Shown: positions 9,541 to 22,528 of the stretch, one piece after another
Layout: each line of letters begins with the position of its first letter
Position numbering within the stretch: position 1 is the first letter of the stretch
NCBI GenBank assembly: GCA_914767715.1
Contig: OU612075.1
Span: 15,004,001-15,068,000, forward strand
DNA from: Membranipora membranacea
Lineage: Eukaryota > Bryozoa > Gymnolaemata > Cheilostomatida > Membraniporidae
Direction: 5' to 3'
Length of the DNA stretch: 64,000 nt
The notes under the pieces: model-generated
Told to the model about the DNA's origin: nothing
Database searches by the model: none
The model's input: the letters and a program-made list of their open reading frames with translations, nothing else
Made by a program: the position numbers and the translations under genes

Positions 9541-12500
9541 ATGTGCTTTCCAGCATTAGTCTTTGTTGTTTTCTTGCTTACATCACTAAGTTTGGGTTAT
9601 AATACGAGTTACCTGCTCACGACTTGTTTTGCGGGGACTGATGGCACATATGAGAGGATTAATTGGGGATGTACCATAGAGGACAACAGAACCATACTGT
9701 GCCCGGAGGAGACGCCACACTTTACTTACTGCTACATGTCAGTAAGTACAGATAGTTTTTGGTTCTGTATCCCTAGTATCGCCTGTAAACTGTCCCGGTG
9801 TTCTGAAGGTCAAGCTGTTGTGTAGTCGATATAAACCGCCCAGTATTACACTTAGTTGGCTTGATACACATAATTCGCCTATTGTAAATGGTCAGACAAG
9901 TTTCAAAATTCAACACAAATATGCATATTCATATAGTCATGATATAAGGTGTGGCCTACAGTAGTATACTGATCCGGACTCTAATGGCATGTTATGGCAG
10001 ATCTCTGTATTCATTATGAAATGCGTTTGAACTTTTCGTTTTAGATTCCAAACAGCTCTTTAAAACATCTCTTGGATCGGGATAGAGTTTTGTCACTAAC
10101 ATGTGGTCATTCTTATCATTTTTGAGTTTTATCTGATATTTATTTGTTTAAATTCAGATCCCAAGATGAGAATGCTACCCTCTACAAGTTAAACTTTGTG
10201 TGGGAGTTCAATGTGAACACATCAGACTCTTTGGATTATGTGGAGACACTGAATGCTAGCCTATTTCAGAATGTGTCAGCACCACTTCCGAGGAGCGCTG
10301 TTGATGGGTGAGTTTATTTAACAGAAAAATAGAGTGTGGTGAGGGATGGTATGGGAGAATGTGAGGGATTAGAACAAGCTTAAGTTCCAACCGGACCAAA
10401 TGGCTTGCAATGGTCTAACATATGAGCACACTTATTAAGAATTGTCATAAAAAAAAGAGTTTTGAAGTTACATTAAAAATGTCAATAACATATGTGAGGC
10501 GAAGGTTGTAGCTCGATGAGCGCTGTGAGGTCTTACTTAACTTCGGTGTTTGAATGGTCTGAAGGTCATTTGTGGCAGTTCACAAGAGATCAAAATGTAA
10601 GCCGTCATTTGTTAAATCATGGATTATTTGTTATTTTGTCCTAGACATGTAACATGTACGGAGACGGACTATGGATGTAGCTGCCTAGATCCGTGTGACG
10701 TCTGTCAGGACAGTCAGCACTGTTCTAGCTGCTTGTTACCAGCCTGTAATACCTCGGTGACAGTTGAGCACTGTGCCACCAACAGGAACAACGGAGCGCA
10801 GACTACAGATACAGCTACTGTACAATCCCCCAGCACTACATCAACCAGTGCTGACAATATGGGCAGGCTGTGTGTGAACCTCACTCTCTGTGAGTACTGT
10901 ACACTCTGTGATAGCTGTACAGTCGACTCCTGCGGTAACTGTGACCTCGATCTATGCTCTGATGTAGAGGTTGACTGTACCTGTAGGGCGTCGCTCTGTG
11001 AGTCGTCTCCCTGTGATATCTGCAGGGATGAGAGATGTACCTCTCCCTCACAGAGTACCACCAGCAGTCCTAGTGACTGTGTATGGGACTGGGGGATACG
11101 GGCACTTGGAGATGAGTTTGATGTCGCCTATCATGTCATATTTGATGATCTCTACATCACGGTATGTGTGCATGTGTTACAGATTTTATCTGTACAATAC
11201 ACCCCTCAATTTCATCAATTGTTAATATTATTTTTTATTAAGTTGACTGTTTATTATAGGAATTGCATGTAGCTCTATTTAGGCCACGGAAGTTTTTTTA
11301 ATATGATAAATAATGATAGTGATTACCATTACAGTTGACATGACATGACATTTATTAAATATAATTATTCAGGGAAATTCAGTCTCCAGACACAATCAGA
11401 TCTGGTTGTTTATTCTCTGAAGTTGTCTATAGCGCATAGCAAAATAAACTTGGAACCCAAACTAACATCTGATAATTAATTTTTCCCCCTCCATATTTAG
11501 GGCATAGCGGCAGATATGTTTGAGCCACTAGCTGCACATCTTGAATCCGTTGCTCTCCATAATCTCTTTCAGTCAGGCGATCAGCAGCTATTCTCCTCCA
11601 GGTTAGTACATCATGTGCACTTCAAACCAAAAGCTGTTAGTGAGTTCAGCTAACCACAACTGAAGTACATATCGCCAAGAAGATGACAAGAACTATTTGC
11701 AATGGCTTGTATGCTTCACTGTGAAGCTGTCTTTTTTCGTTTCGTCCTAAGTATCCCTTGGAATTATGTTTGAATTGGTTGTCTTGATGCATTTACAGAT
11801 CATTCGGAGCCCTTTTACCCATGTAAATTTTACAGCCAGATACTTTTGAATGATAAATTAACAATCTTGTGTTACAGAATTGTGGTACCAAAATTCAACT
11901 CTTTTATACTAAATAACACAGATACGGGATGTCAGGATATCTCTTCATTTGATCTCTTCAGCAATGTCATTAGTTATGCTGAACACTTTGATCTCTCTGT
12001 CGAATGTTGGCGGGATCTGTCCTCCACCTCTTCCTTATCACTGATCCAAGGTAAGATATTTACTGGATGCTACAACATTGCATCATAGCTAATTCATTAA
12101 CTGCAATCTTCATAACTCCTTAGTCAAAGCCCCTTGCCATCTAACATTTAACATTTGACATAAACATCGTTTCCTCAAATCGTCATTTATTTCTTCATTT
12201 GATTTCTGATATAAATACTGACTGAGGGTTTAGAGGATACACGCATATGATGGTAGCATTTCAAACTATCAGGACTATTGTAAAATCATAATGTTTAGAA
12301 AATATGTTAGCTCAACAAGTAGTTCTATGTCAGTGTTAGTATTTTGCAGTAGACGGGTTAAATTCTCCTGGCTTATAAAAGTATCATAATTTACAAGTTA
12401 TGCCCCTAATTTTGGAAATAGATTTTATCGACTCTTGTCTCTATTTTATTTGAAGTAACCTTCTATTATTTTCATTGCAAAATGCTGCATGGTTCCAGAT

Positions 12501-15500
12501 GTGAGCTTGATTCCTAGATATGGATTTAGTCTCTTCTCTAGGCCTCTTCTTGTTTCAGACATAAGTAACCTAAAATCTATAAGACGTATAAAGCTATATG
12601 GTGTCCAGACTATGTTCAAACTGGGAATATGCTATCTTCCCAATTTCTTTAGCAACGAAGTACCTGGCAGGGAATTGTGGGTAAATAAATCTTTATAGAA
12701 CCTCTTTTTGTATATTTTAATCACATCATAGCAAGTTTGAAAGTAATACCATTCTTCAGTAACTGTTTAACAATACTTCATAATATTGAGTAAAGCACCT
12801 ATGAACTGGCTCTTGTTGGCAGAGGGTGTTCATCGATGACACATGAATACTATCATATTAATAAACAGATGATATTTGTTACAGCTCGGTCCCGACACTA
12901 AACTAGCCTGTCAGTACTGTGATCTACTTTATGCTTCGAGTTTTGGTAAGTGTTTGTCTCAGCTATGTTTTATGTTACCTGTACCCAAAGACCTGTTGTT
13001 GTGTGGTTGGCGAAGTTTCAGGAATATTGTGTGCTTTCCCGGAGTGTGGCCCTATGTGCGTCCCCTGTCGTAAGCAAAGTTCCCCTGTAATAATACAATC
13101 CTTGTGCTAGTCTAAGCACTCAAACTACCCTGATGGGAGGAACCAACCTCATAACCTCATTGCTTCAACAAAGATCCTGTGATTTTATCTTCTGACTCTG
13201 ACCGCCTTGCTGATCATGTAGTAACGGCTCAGACCGCTGCAAGCTTGTACTTAGACTAATCATGGAGGTCTTTTTCCAGTTGAAGGAAACCCCATTGCAT
13301 ACAAGTATCCAGACTCTATTGGATTCTACTCAGGCGGTACTAACGAGACCAGTACACTGCAGTGTCTGGATAAGCCTCTATCACAGTATGATAATATAAC
13401 AGAGCTTATGTCTCGGTGTGATTCAGAGAGGGGACTGATCAGCTCCTCTCTCTACTTCCCCCAGTACTTTACATGTACGCATATTGGAGAGGACTCACGG
13501 GGTAGAACAGCCTCGGCAGGTGAGCTGGTGGTCTATTGCATTCTGTATGTGAATTAAACAAAGTTTCACCGCTGGAAATCCTGCATTACATAAATAAAGA
13601 ACATTGATTTCAATTTGGATTCAAAGTTAATGTGAACTAAGAGTAATCCTCAATAAAGTGGAACAAATAGACGTCGAATATTGTAGATCTCTGACCCGCT
13701 TAAGATAGAACACCATAATAGATAAATAAGTATTATCTGAGACACAGGTATCAAGTAAGGTTCTGGTGTCCGCTAAGCTGACTGGCTGGATGATTTGCCT
13801 TTTTGTAGTTTTTGGCCCAAACGCCTCTAGACTTGTTGGATTCAAAAATAATAACTTGAGGCTTTCGCTCAGTCAAATCCATAATCATGTAACCCTTTAT
13901 TTTGTTCTAACTTATTCAGCTCAGTACTGTATGATAGGATGTAGATGTGGATATTTTACTGTGGACTGTCAGTACGGACCGATAGTCAAGATGATCGATA
14001 AATCTTATAAAATCATATTTGAAGGTATGTCATGATACAGTGGGAAAAGAGGCAGTAATGTGTTACCAATTTATTTATCATAAGGTACCAGCTTGAATGA
14101 TAGGGGGTGATTAATATATTCCTACCTTATGTTGTGCTTTGATAATTGGAGTCGTATTTATACTAGGTATTTTTATCTAAAAATTAGGGTCTGGCCAGAC
14201 AGAAAATAAATGAAATTTTGTGTCTTATGCATAAACAGTAAGTGAGTCTTGAGGGTCGAGCGGAAATACTAAGCGTTTGTTAAATTTCGGCCCCAAAAAT
14301 TACCCGCTTGGATTTTGAGATCAAATTAGCATGCGCACAACATTCCCACAATGCATCACTGACCGTAAACTCCCTATGATATCAGTTCGATGTATTGTAC
14401 CATTCCATCTTCGAACTTCTGGGAATGCATTGGGGATATCCATAAATATGTCCTAATGATGTATAAACGGGAGAAGTAAAGGCCGCACCCTTACATAGGC
14501 GTGTATTATTGCTACATAATCAGTACACTGAGAAAGGGCATTCATAACAAAACAAGCAGGCTACCACTGGAAACGAATGAATTGTGGCATCATCATATTT
14601 ATCTGTTTACTGACTCTTAACCCTGGTATTAGTCATCTCTCCATGCCAGCCACTCTCTTTGTGAACCATCTACTTGTTTCCCTTTTTATTTTTACACCGT
14701 TGATTACCGAACAAGTTTTGTAGATCGTACATTCAACTCTCTGGAGGTGATCCAAACAAACGCTCTGGTCAACTTATCAAACCACCTTGAGCACGACATA
14801 TTCAAGAATCAGTCACTACAACTTATACTACACACTACTCGATCATTAGAGGTATGGCAACATAAATCAAAAGAATGGTAGTCTTAAATAAACTAGCTTG
14901 ACTTTGAGCGCTCTTGAAGCACTGCCATAAGTGCACTTGCAGTTTTTTTTGCATGGTTGTAGATAAGACGGTTGAAAATATTCTAAATTGAAACCATACG
15001 TTAACTACAGCGGTACGGTATAGTTTGGTAATTAGCTTATAATTAAAAGTTTTTGCGGCGCCCTTTGTTGATACCAATATCTCTTTGCTGGCTGAAAATA
15101 TATACACTACTTGAATAGGTATGAAATAAGTAGACAACTCTAAACAGTAATCCTGATTTCAACAATTTCGTACGATTACAGAGGATTGAAGAGGACGCTT
15201 TTCATGACTGGGAGGAGAATTTTGTGAGGGTAGAGATCACACAATGTTACATACTAGAGAGTCTACCTCATGAGATGTTCAGAGATTTTGTGAATATGAC
15301 TCATCTATCTGTGGTTCATACCATGATTACCGATGTCGAGTTTCTGAATGGTGAGTTCAGATTCTTCTACTGCAAGACCAAACAAACCAAATCCACTCCT
15401 TTGTAATAAATGTTGTAATTATAGACTTAATATATGTAGTAATCTAAGTAGATAAAGTCTATGGTAGTAACTCCCAATACCATGAAGCTTTGGTCTCTCT

Positions 15501-18500
15501 TGTTTATCAACGAGTCATTCTGTCTTACAGGATTGAAAAGTACAGTATTGAAGGAACTATATCTCAACAATAATCGAATCTATCGTTTAGAGGAAGAGTC
15601 CCTTATTGGTCTATTCAATCTGCAAACCCTCCGCCTACATGATAACCAAATCAGTCATGTAAGTTACAACGTATATGGGGAAAACAAGAAAAACAAAAGA
15701 AGCGCATACGTTTTCTGACTGTGACCCCCAGACGCTAGTCTATGCTGCGTCCAGTCACTGATATCTACTAGCCTATCATTGAAGAGGCATAAGATAATAC
15801 AACAGGTTCATGTAAATCTGTGTCCCAAATATTGGCATATTAGTTTAAATCAAGTTGGTGTCTCAGTTCAGTGTCAGGTAAATACCAGGCCCTACAGATG
15901 AGGCTGCCGTATACTGCATACAAACACAAGAGAGCGGGTGCAGACCTGTTCGTATGTCAGTCAGCTGGGCCGGTAATTAGACCAGGGTCCTTTCATACAT
16001 TTCTGTGGGGTAGACCATCACATACCCTTCCTCACTCTGTATATAGTTTTTTTTTCTCCTGCAGATAGACTTCTGTGAGCTGAGTACGTTTCTGTGGACA
16101 CCTCGAGAACAGGGACTATTCACAGAAGGTGACATCACTGGTGATGTCCTCAGGTAATTATATTCTTGCAATAAATAGAATTTACAACCAACTAAATTTT
16201 AAGCGTATTCTATCCCATGTGTGGTTTCAGCGTTGATTAGTTCCATCTTTGCATTAGATATACCATATATGAATAAATAATATTAGCTAAAGTTTAGCTT
16301 GGTGTTAGCTAGTACCAGCTTCCACAAGCTGAGATGGGAGCTTATAAATAATGTAACGAGGGTGACTAGCCGTAAATTTTACTATTTCCTTGCACCGGAA
16401 AAGGCATTCTTCTCGTCCTTTGAATACATTACTCCTCTAGGGTACCGATATAGGTAATGTCATGTTGCAGCTTTCATGGCCCAAAAAAAGCAGCCAATTG
16501 CCATCTTCATGTTTTGGGCATTATTTTGTTTCAGAGATAAGTATTTATCGCTCAGTGGAAACCAGCTTCTGTGTGGATGCTGGATAGCTTACCTGAATAG
16601 ATTTCTCAATCCCAATCCTCAAGAGTACTCCGAGATTGATATACCAATACAACTACACTGGGAGGTAAGTTACCTGATTACGACCTTGAAATAGTGGTTA
16701 CTAGAATCTACAATCAATTATTATATTATTATGAATCATGAAAGCTCCCCGCAACAGTTTTGAGTCAAGTGCTCTAGAAGCATAGGGAGGTTGTTCAAAG
16801 TTTTTTTACTGGTTGACTATCGGTTTTTACTATTATAATTTGCCTGTATTTAGAATGTTGGAGGTGTAGAGGAAGTGATGAAATGCCGAGAGTACACAGC
16901 AGACGGAGGTGATATTCTAACTCCTCTATCAGAGTATCAGATCAAAGAACATGAGTGTGTCAACCCTAGGAAACTCGCCTGTAACTGTCGTATTCCTGGT
17001 ATGTGGTGATAGTAGATAGTATATCATCTGACCATGACTACTTTGTGAAAGTGTATTGTGTTTACCTTCCACTAAGCCATATGTATGCAATAGAATGGAT
17101 TGATATAATGCTATGCCCCTGAGTATGAAGCTAGTTGTGATCGTGAATGAATATCCCTTTTCCCAATAGACAGTTTTCTGAGCTCCGATTTAGGCCTCCT
17201 TTCGGAGTTGTCCTCTCTCCAGTTTGGTACTTTTAACCCAGGCCACATAGGAAAAACGTGCTGAAAAGAGGGTTATCTTGATCACCCTCTTTTCAGCACG
17301 TTTTTCCTAACATAAGCGATTTTCAAGATAACCCTCTTTCAGCAGGTTTTTCCTATGCGGCGTGGGTTAAAAGTACCAAACTGGAGAGAGGACAACTCCG
17401 AATTGAGGCATAAATAAGAGCTCAGAAAACTGTCTATTTGTATCTAATTTCACCTCAATAAATATGAAGTGGCATGCCGTTAAATTTAATTTTGTACACA
17501 GTTTGTTTATTTCTGATTTTGGCAGGATTTTGATGGCATAAAATTCTTTTGTAGAGATTTACCCAAAGTTACAGTTTCCATAAGTACATCACATAGAACT
17601 ATACCATATTTGTAGAGGGTCAGTTGAAATGTGGGTGTGGTTACTGTGAGCATGGTTACTGTGACTCACCTAATGGTGGCTGTCACTGTAATGAAGATGT
17701 GGCTGGTCCTTCTTGTACTATAGACCTCAAAGATGAAGCTGAATGTAATCCTGAAGGCGCACCTCACTGCTTCAATGGTGGAACATGTGAGTTACGGATT
17801 TTGTTATAATTTCCTTCTATGAAGTTATTTTTCTAATTTTATTAGCGCTTAGATTGTTAGGTTGTTGCCCTAGTATGCGGTCAAATATTTCTACACATAG
17901 ACAGTTGAGAGTTGAAGGATAACTACAGGCAGAAGTATTTTATAGTCAGACAGTACTGTACAAGTCCATGAACTGCAGTACAGTCACCTCCTTACCACCT
18001 GAGCACGGAGGACAACTACATTGTATCAATAATATTTTACCGAAGAGAGTTTTGGCATTTGTCTCTGTTGAAATTTTATACTAAGTAAAGCGCTACTGCC
18101 TGCTTTGGTTTGCAGGTATCTTTTAAATAGCCCTAACACGTATATTGCAGGTACGAGAGGGACCTGTTTCTGTACTCCTCAATGGACAGGTCTGGAGTGT
18201 GAGGTACCTGCAGTCTGTTCACCTAATCCATGTGAACCTTGGCAGAGATGTACGACTATATCAGCCGTCACTGATCTACATGACTCGCCTGATGATGTCA
18301 TAGCCTATCTGTCCAGCATCATCATGTGTTTAGGTAGCATAACTTTAATACTTGTATTTTGCCAAGACCTATATCTAATAGGTAATGATTCTTCAAACAT
18401 AAAATCTGGCGGAGACATGCAGAGTGCATCACAGATCTGGAATAGTTTCCTTGACCAAACATATTTTTATCCCCAATTATATTTGACGACATACATGGCA

Positions 18501-21500
18501 AGCGATGCCGTCTGGCCAACAACAATTATATCGAGATCTAAATGCTCTATGCATCTTTTCAATCAGGAACTGAGCTAATGTAATCCGTTCATACATATTG
18601 GATGGGGCCAAAAATCTGCAATTCTCACTTTTATGTATTTGTTGATATTTATGATTTTGTATTTATGTTCATAGATCAGTCCGTACTGGTAGAGCAGATG
18701 TTTCATGAGTCACAGCCCCGATGCTCAGCCACTGACAGCACCCCTTGTAATGCTCTACAGGGCTCTATATGTATGTTATATAACTCTGAGCACATATGCG
18801 GCTGTCCCCTGTCCACCCCTTACAGTGAGCTTAGTAAGGAATGCACTGCAAAGGCAGGTCAGTAACATATTGAAACTCAATATTCATACCCTGTGCACGT
18901 CATATAGTTCGGAGTTGTCCTAACAACATCAATGTGGGCACAACTCTTTACTATATAACTAGTTTAAATTTAAGTTTTAGTGACCAATTGATAATATCAC
19001 CTTTGCAAAATGTCCAGGCATTGTGAGGAGCCCCCTCAGTGCTCTGCTTTATTATCTAGGTTCCTGTGACAAGCATCACTTAGACCATTCTAGCTGCATT
19101 ATGTGTGAATACACGTAAGCGTTTTTGGTGTTAAATTCTATCTCATGGCGCTTGAGGGAATTTGTGACTCAAGAATATGTATGATCTGTGTTAATCATAG
19201 CCTTTCATTTGAATTTGACAGTTATATGTGAGACAAATTCTGACTGTCGCTCTCTGAACTTGGGACACTCCTGCTCCTCAGCACACGATACGGATCATGA
19301 GGGAGGTCACGGTGCAGAAGGGGATGATAGCGATGAGGATGGTGATCATCACGAGGAAGAGGATCATAGTGAGGAGGGAGAGGAGGAGGAACATCATGAG
19401 GAGGAGGAAGAACATCATGAAGAAGATGAGGAAGAAGAGCATCAAGATGATGATGATGAGGGGGAGGGGGAAGTGGAGTACCACCATAGTGATGAAGCCC
19501 ATAAGAGGTATTTTATGTTTTTGTTTTCATTATTAATGTGATCGTGAAATAATCTGCGTTTTGTTACCATTCTAGAGTGCTCAGTCTACTTATGTTACTG
19601 CTCATTAACAATCTGTGGTCCTGCTACAACGGATTTTCACTCAGAGTTGAGGTACTAATAGGGTACTGATTTCATTATGATGGGAAAATAGGACCTTCCG
19701 TGCCCTTCTTCTGTTTACTAGCCTGAGATTTCTAGTATTATACCGAAGACTTGATTTTTTCACAGTCTTTGATATGGAGCAGCTGCCCAATGGTGCGAGT
19801 GGTAGAACAGTGGAAAATAGTCTCTTCTCACAGACAATACTAAAATATTATGCGTTGGTTATTTGATCTTAAAAGATATTTATTTTACAGGAAGATTTTT
19901 ACTATCCACCTGCAAAAATGATGTTATTCTCAATAAATGGTTGCGACTTTTTTTCTGGGTTTTCCAGACATGTTAAGCCAAGAGAAGCAGATCATGATGA
20001 TGATCATGAAGATGAAGAGGAGGCAGAGGAAGATCATACGGAGGAGGAAGGAGATCATTCAGAAGAGGAGGATCATGGTGAGGAGGCAGAGGAGGATGAC
20101 CATAATCATGAAGGTCAGGATGATCATGAACTGGAGCTGCACTTTTCTCGATACTGCCGCTGTCTAAACAGCTCATCAGTAAGTATTCAGTCAAATCACT
20201 TCTAAACATAATAAAAGTCAGGGGGCTATTGGGCGGGCGGGGGAGGGGTTCAGAGCTTGGGGCTGAAAGTATGAAAGTTGTGTATTTTTTTAGAATGTTA
20301 TCATGATTGTTCATCATGACCGTGTTGCATCTTGAGGAAGAATATGAATACATGCTCCTTGAAAAGGGAGAGGCAATGATACTAGGTATTAACGGTTTCC
20401 AGTTTGTCCTCAGAGCTGTCCTCTTATGTACTGTCATCAAAATGAATCTTTTATTTATGTATATGATTATGGGTGTAGATTGTTTTTATCCTGGGTTTGC
20501 ATGGTAAAACAATTCTACCTCTAAAAATGTATTCAAATTAGATTAAAATATACAGAGCTAACGATTTACTTAACATCACAAGACCCTGTTTTCTCTATAA
20601 GTCTATTGCATCATCTAAGTTGTGTATTAACTTAAATGTTGGAAGAAACCTATTTAGTTTAGTGTTTCCTAACCTGGAATGTCTCACTCAAAGCCCATTC
20701 ATGTAAAATCAGTTGCGAATCAAGCCAGCTATACCATTTTTGGTGAATATGACAACAAACTGTCCAACAGTACATCTCACCGACCACTTATAAACTGATT
20801 CTGTGTGAAAATTTAATATTTAGCGCGAGCCATTCACTATGCAATGCATGGTAGACAAGGATTCGCTAGCAGCGAGGGTTCCTCCCAAGAAGCTTGCGTG
20901 GAACTCGTGGTACACAGTTCTCATAATATTGGGGGTTATTGTGGTGGTGACACTTACTGTGATTGCTGTAGCATCATATGGTGACGCATGTAACAATAGG
21001 TATGTATTACTTATGTCACAGCTGTCACTGTCTTCACTACCTGATTCATATCTTTCATTCCCACACTGCTGACGAGAGTTGCTGCCCCTTGGAAGCGGGG
21101 AAACAACTCAAATTATATGCAAGAGATATTATTCCTATAACCAAATACATTGAAATATTAACCTCATAGTTGAGGCGCTAAAAGTTGGGCCGCTGAGATC
21201 AGGCTATTCATATTTGAGATATACAAATTTTTATTACATTAACCTATAACCTATATTTATGTAAGCTCATCATGTATATTTCCAATCAGACCATAAATGA
21301 TGTAGACTATTTATAGTCACATCCCTCCGTATGGTCACAAGTACAGTTACTACCCAGCACATCACGGTTACATCCTTCTACCTTGTTATTTGTTGTGTAT
21401 CAATGATATACACAAGCACTACTCATTGTATGATCTCTTGAAGGCCAAACAAAACAAGAGAGAAGTTGAAGCAGCGCTTTGGTAATGAAGATGAACCTGA

Positions 21501-22345
21501 GGCTGATAAGAAAGCTGCTCCTAAAGGTGAACAAGGTCCCCGCCCACCCCCACCATATCACTCAGCCCAAAAATGGTTCCTAAGCTATTAACAGTAGTTT
21601 TACCTAGAAACCTTGCTGATAGCTTTGTGAGCTTTCCAGTACATTCCATGTTTCAAACTTCACAAATTTCGGTAAAATACTTGCCCTTCATGATTGATCA
21701 AGTTCAAGATATTGGTTAACATCAGGGAGATGCAATGAAAACTACTGCTAGACAAATCCAAATGTCAGTAGAGGTCATAATGCCATGCTTTCTTGCTTTT
21801 ACAGGCCCATCCGGTATGGGATATCAAAGCCCTAGAGCATCACCAAGGGGATCCCCTCAACCGTCACCAAGGGGGTCTCCACGACCTTCACCGAGGGGTT
21901 CTCCGCTACCTTCACCGAGGGGTTCTCCGCAGCACTCACCGCAATCCTCTGTAGCCTCTGCAGGCTTTGGTAGAAGGCTGAGAAGAAGAGGAGGATACCA
22001 AGGGAGAGGACGGAGAGTAAACAGATTAGCTGGCCGGGTAAGATTGAACAAACCTCCTTCTGGTAACAATCAGTGTTAGTGCTGGCATAGATGAATACTC
22101 TTAATAATGATTCGTTGCATGATGAACACAGGGCTGTCGAAACTATCGATACCCTGGCTGACACTTCTTATGGAAAGCACAATCTCCTGATTAAGAGTTG
22201 TTAAAGCACATTAAGTCATCATAATTTTATCGTCACTTATTAGCTCCTCTGTTTTCAGAGGGCAAGACCACGCGGTAGGAGATCGAGACCATCAGCAGAT
22301 TCTGCAAGGAAACCGCGACTACCACCTAGAATCAAACGACACTAG
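9541..22345 (+). CDS. Predicted type I membrane protein: CxxC-rich, LRR, EGF, His/acidic, TM, SPRG tail
   Basis: Starts at 9541 with a signal peptide (FPALVFVVFLLTSLSLG). Exons: 9541-about 9741 or 9799, then 10158-10307, 10645-11161, 11501-11601, 11878-12050, 12499-12680, 12885-12945, 13280-13519, 13920-14024, 14724-14851, 15182-15350, 15531-15658, 16065-16153, 16535-16664, 16854-16998, 17616-17786, 18151-18333, 18675-18857, 19222-19507, 19968-20178, 20824-20999, 21444-21526, 21805-22037, 22259-22345. All junctions from exon 2 onwards keep frame, giving about 1,390 aa. In order: N-glycosylated Cys-containing region; CxxC-rich segment (10645-11060); leucine-rich repeats (15182-15658, LKELYLNNNRIYRL and LQTLRLHDNQI) with a Cys-containing cap (GNQLLCGCW); EGF-like modules (CHCNEDVAGPSC; CFCTPQWTGLEC); His/Asp/Glu-rich stretch; TM helix (VLIILGVIVVVTLTVIAVAS); Ser-Pro-Arg-Gly tail. 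The exon 1-2 junction is unresolved because phase 2 is required. A receptor or adhesion role is inferred from layout only; I recognise no orthologue. Confidence 0.85.
10645..11161 (+). other. CxxC-rich exon of the LRR/EGF gene
   Basis: This single large exon encodes two clusters of closely spaced cysteines (CDVCQDSQHCSSCLLPAC; LCEYCTLCDSCTVDSCGNC followed by DLC, CTC, CDIC) separated by a Thr/Ser-rich stretch. The spacing C-x2-C-x6-C-x2-C recurs. I do not match it to a named extracellular module. In a secreted protein such cysteines are probably disulphide-bonded rather than zinc-binding. Confidence 0.7.
17169..17434. repeat. Foldback / MITE-like element, copy 2, intronic and TA-flanked
   Basis: The terminal arms are nearly identical to those of the element at 1964-2472 (GACAGTTTTCTGAGCTC inwards, and its complement outwards), flanked by TA at 17167-17168 and 17435-17436. 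This copy has lost the central spacer of copy 1 and instead has a second, nested palindrome in its middle (GGAAAAACGTGCTGAAAAGAG facing its complement), so most of the 266 bp can fold into one hairpin. It lies in the intron between exons 16854-16998 and 17616-17786 of the LRR/EGF gene. Confidence 0.85.
19222..20178 (+). other. Two-exon His/Asp/Glu-rich insert
   Basis: Exons 19222-19507 and 19968-20178 of the LRR/EGF gene encode about 150 residues dominated by H, E and D, with repeated units such as EEHHEEEEEHHEED and DHSEEEDHGEEAEEDDHNHE. It is preceded by CETNSDC and GHSC and followed by YCRC, so the acidic/His stretch interrupts an EGF-like cysteine set just outside the membrane. Such sequence commonly binds divalent metals; that is inference here. 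Confidence 0.75.
21834..21948 (+). repeat. 24-bp coding repeat, SPRGSPxP units
   Basis: Four to five tandem units of 24 bp in exon 21805-22037 encode SPRASPRGSPQPSPRGSP and similar, in the cytoplasmic tail after the TM helix. Serine-proline sites next to arginine are potential phosphorylation sites. Confidence 0.85.
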
Positions 22346-22522
22346 GATTGGGTATCATTTGTAGGTATAAAAAAGTTTTGCATGCACTACTCGGAGAAAT
22401 ATAAGTTAATCTTCTAAACTAATGTCACAGCGTCATGATTGACACATCAGGTTTTGTTGGTCTTTATGCTGGAAACCCCAAGAAAACTTCTCATGTTTTT
22501 ATTTTTGTTTGGATCTTGCATG

Positions 22523-22528
22523 AATAAA
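22523..22528 (+). terminator. AATAAA polyadenylation signal
   Basis: First AATAAA downstream of the TAG at 22343-22345 of the LRR/EGF gene, about 180 bp after the stop. Confidence 0.45.

Noticed and set aside
19278-20440. Several long ORFs on the other frames and the minus strand opposite the His/Glu/Asp exons
   Set aside because: GAG/GAT/CAT repeats are open in many frames. The + frame that joins in phase to its neighbours is the real one.
21832-22164. Minus-strand ORFs opposite the SPRG repeat
   Set aside because: Shadow of the repeat; no start or splice context and low-complexity composition.
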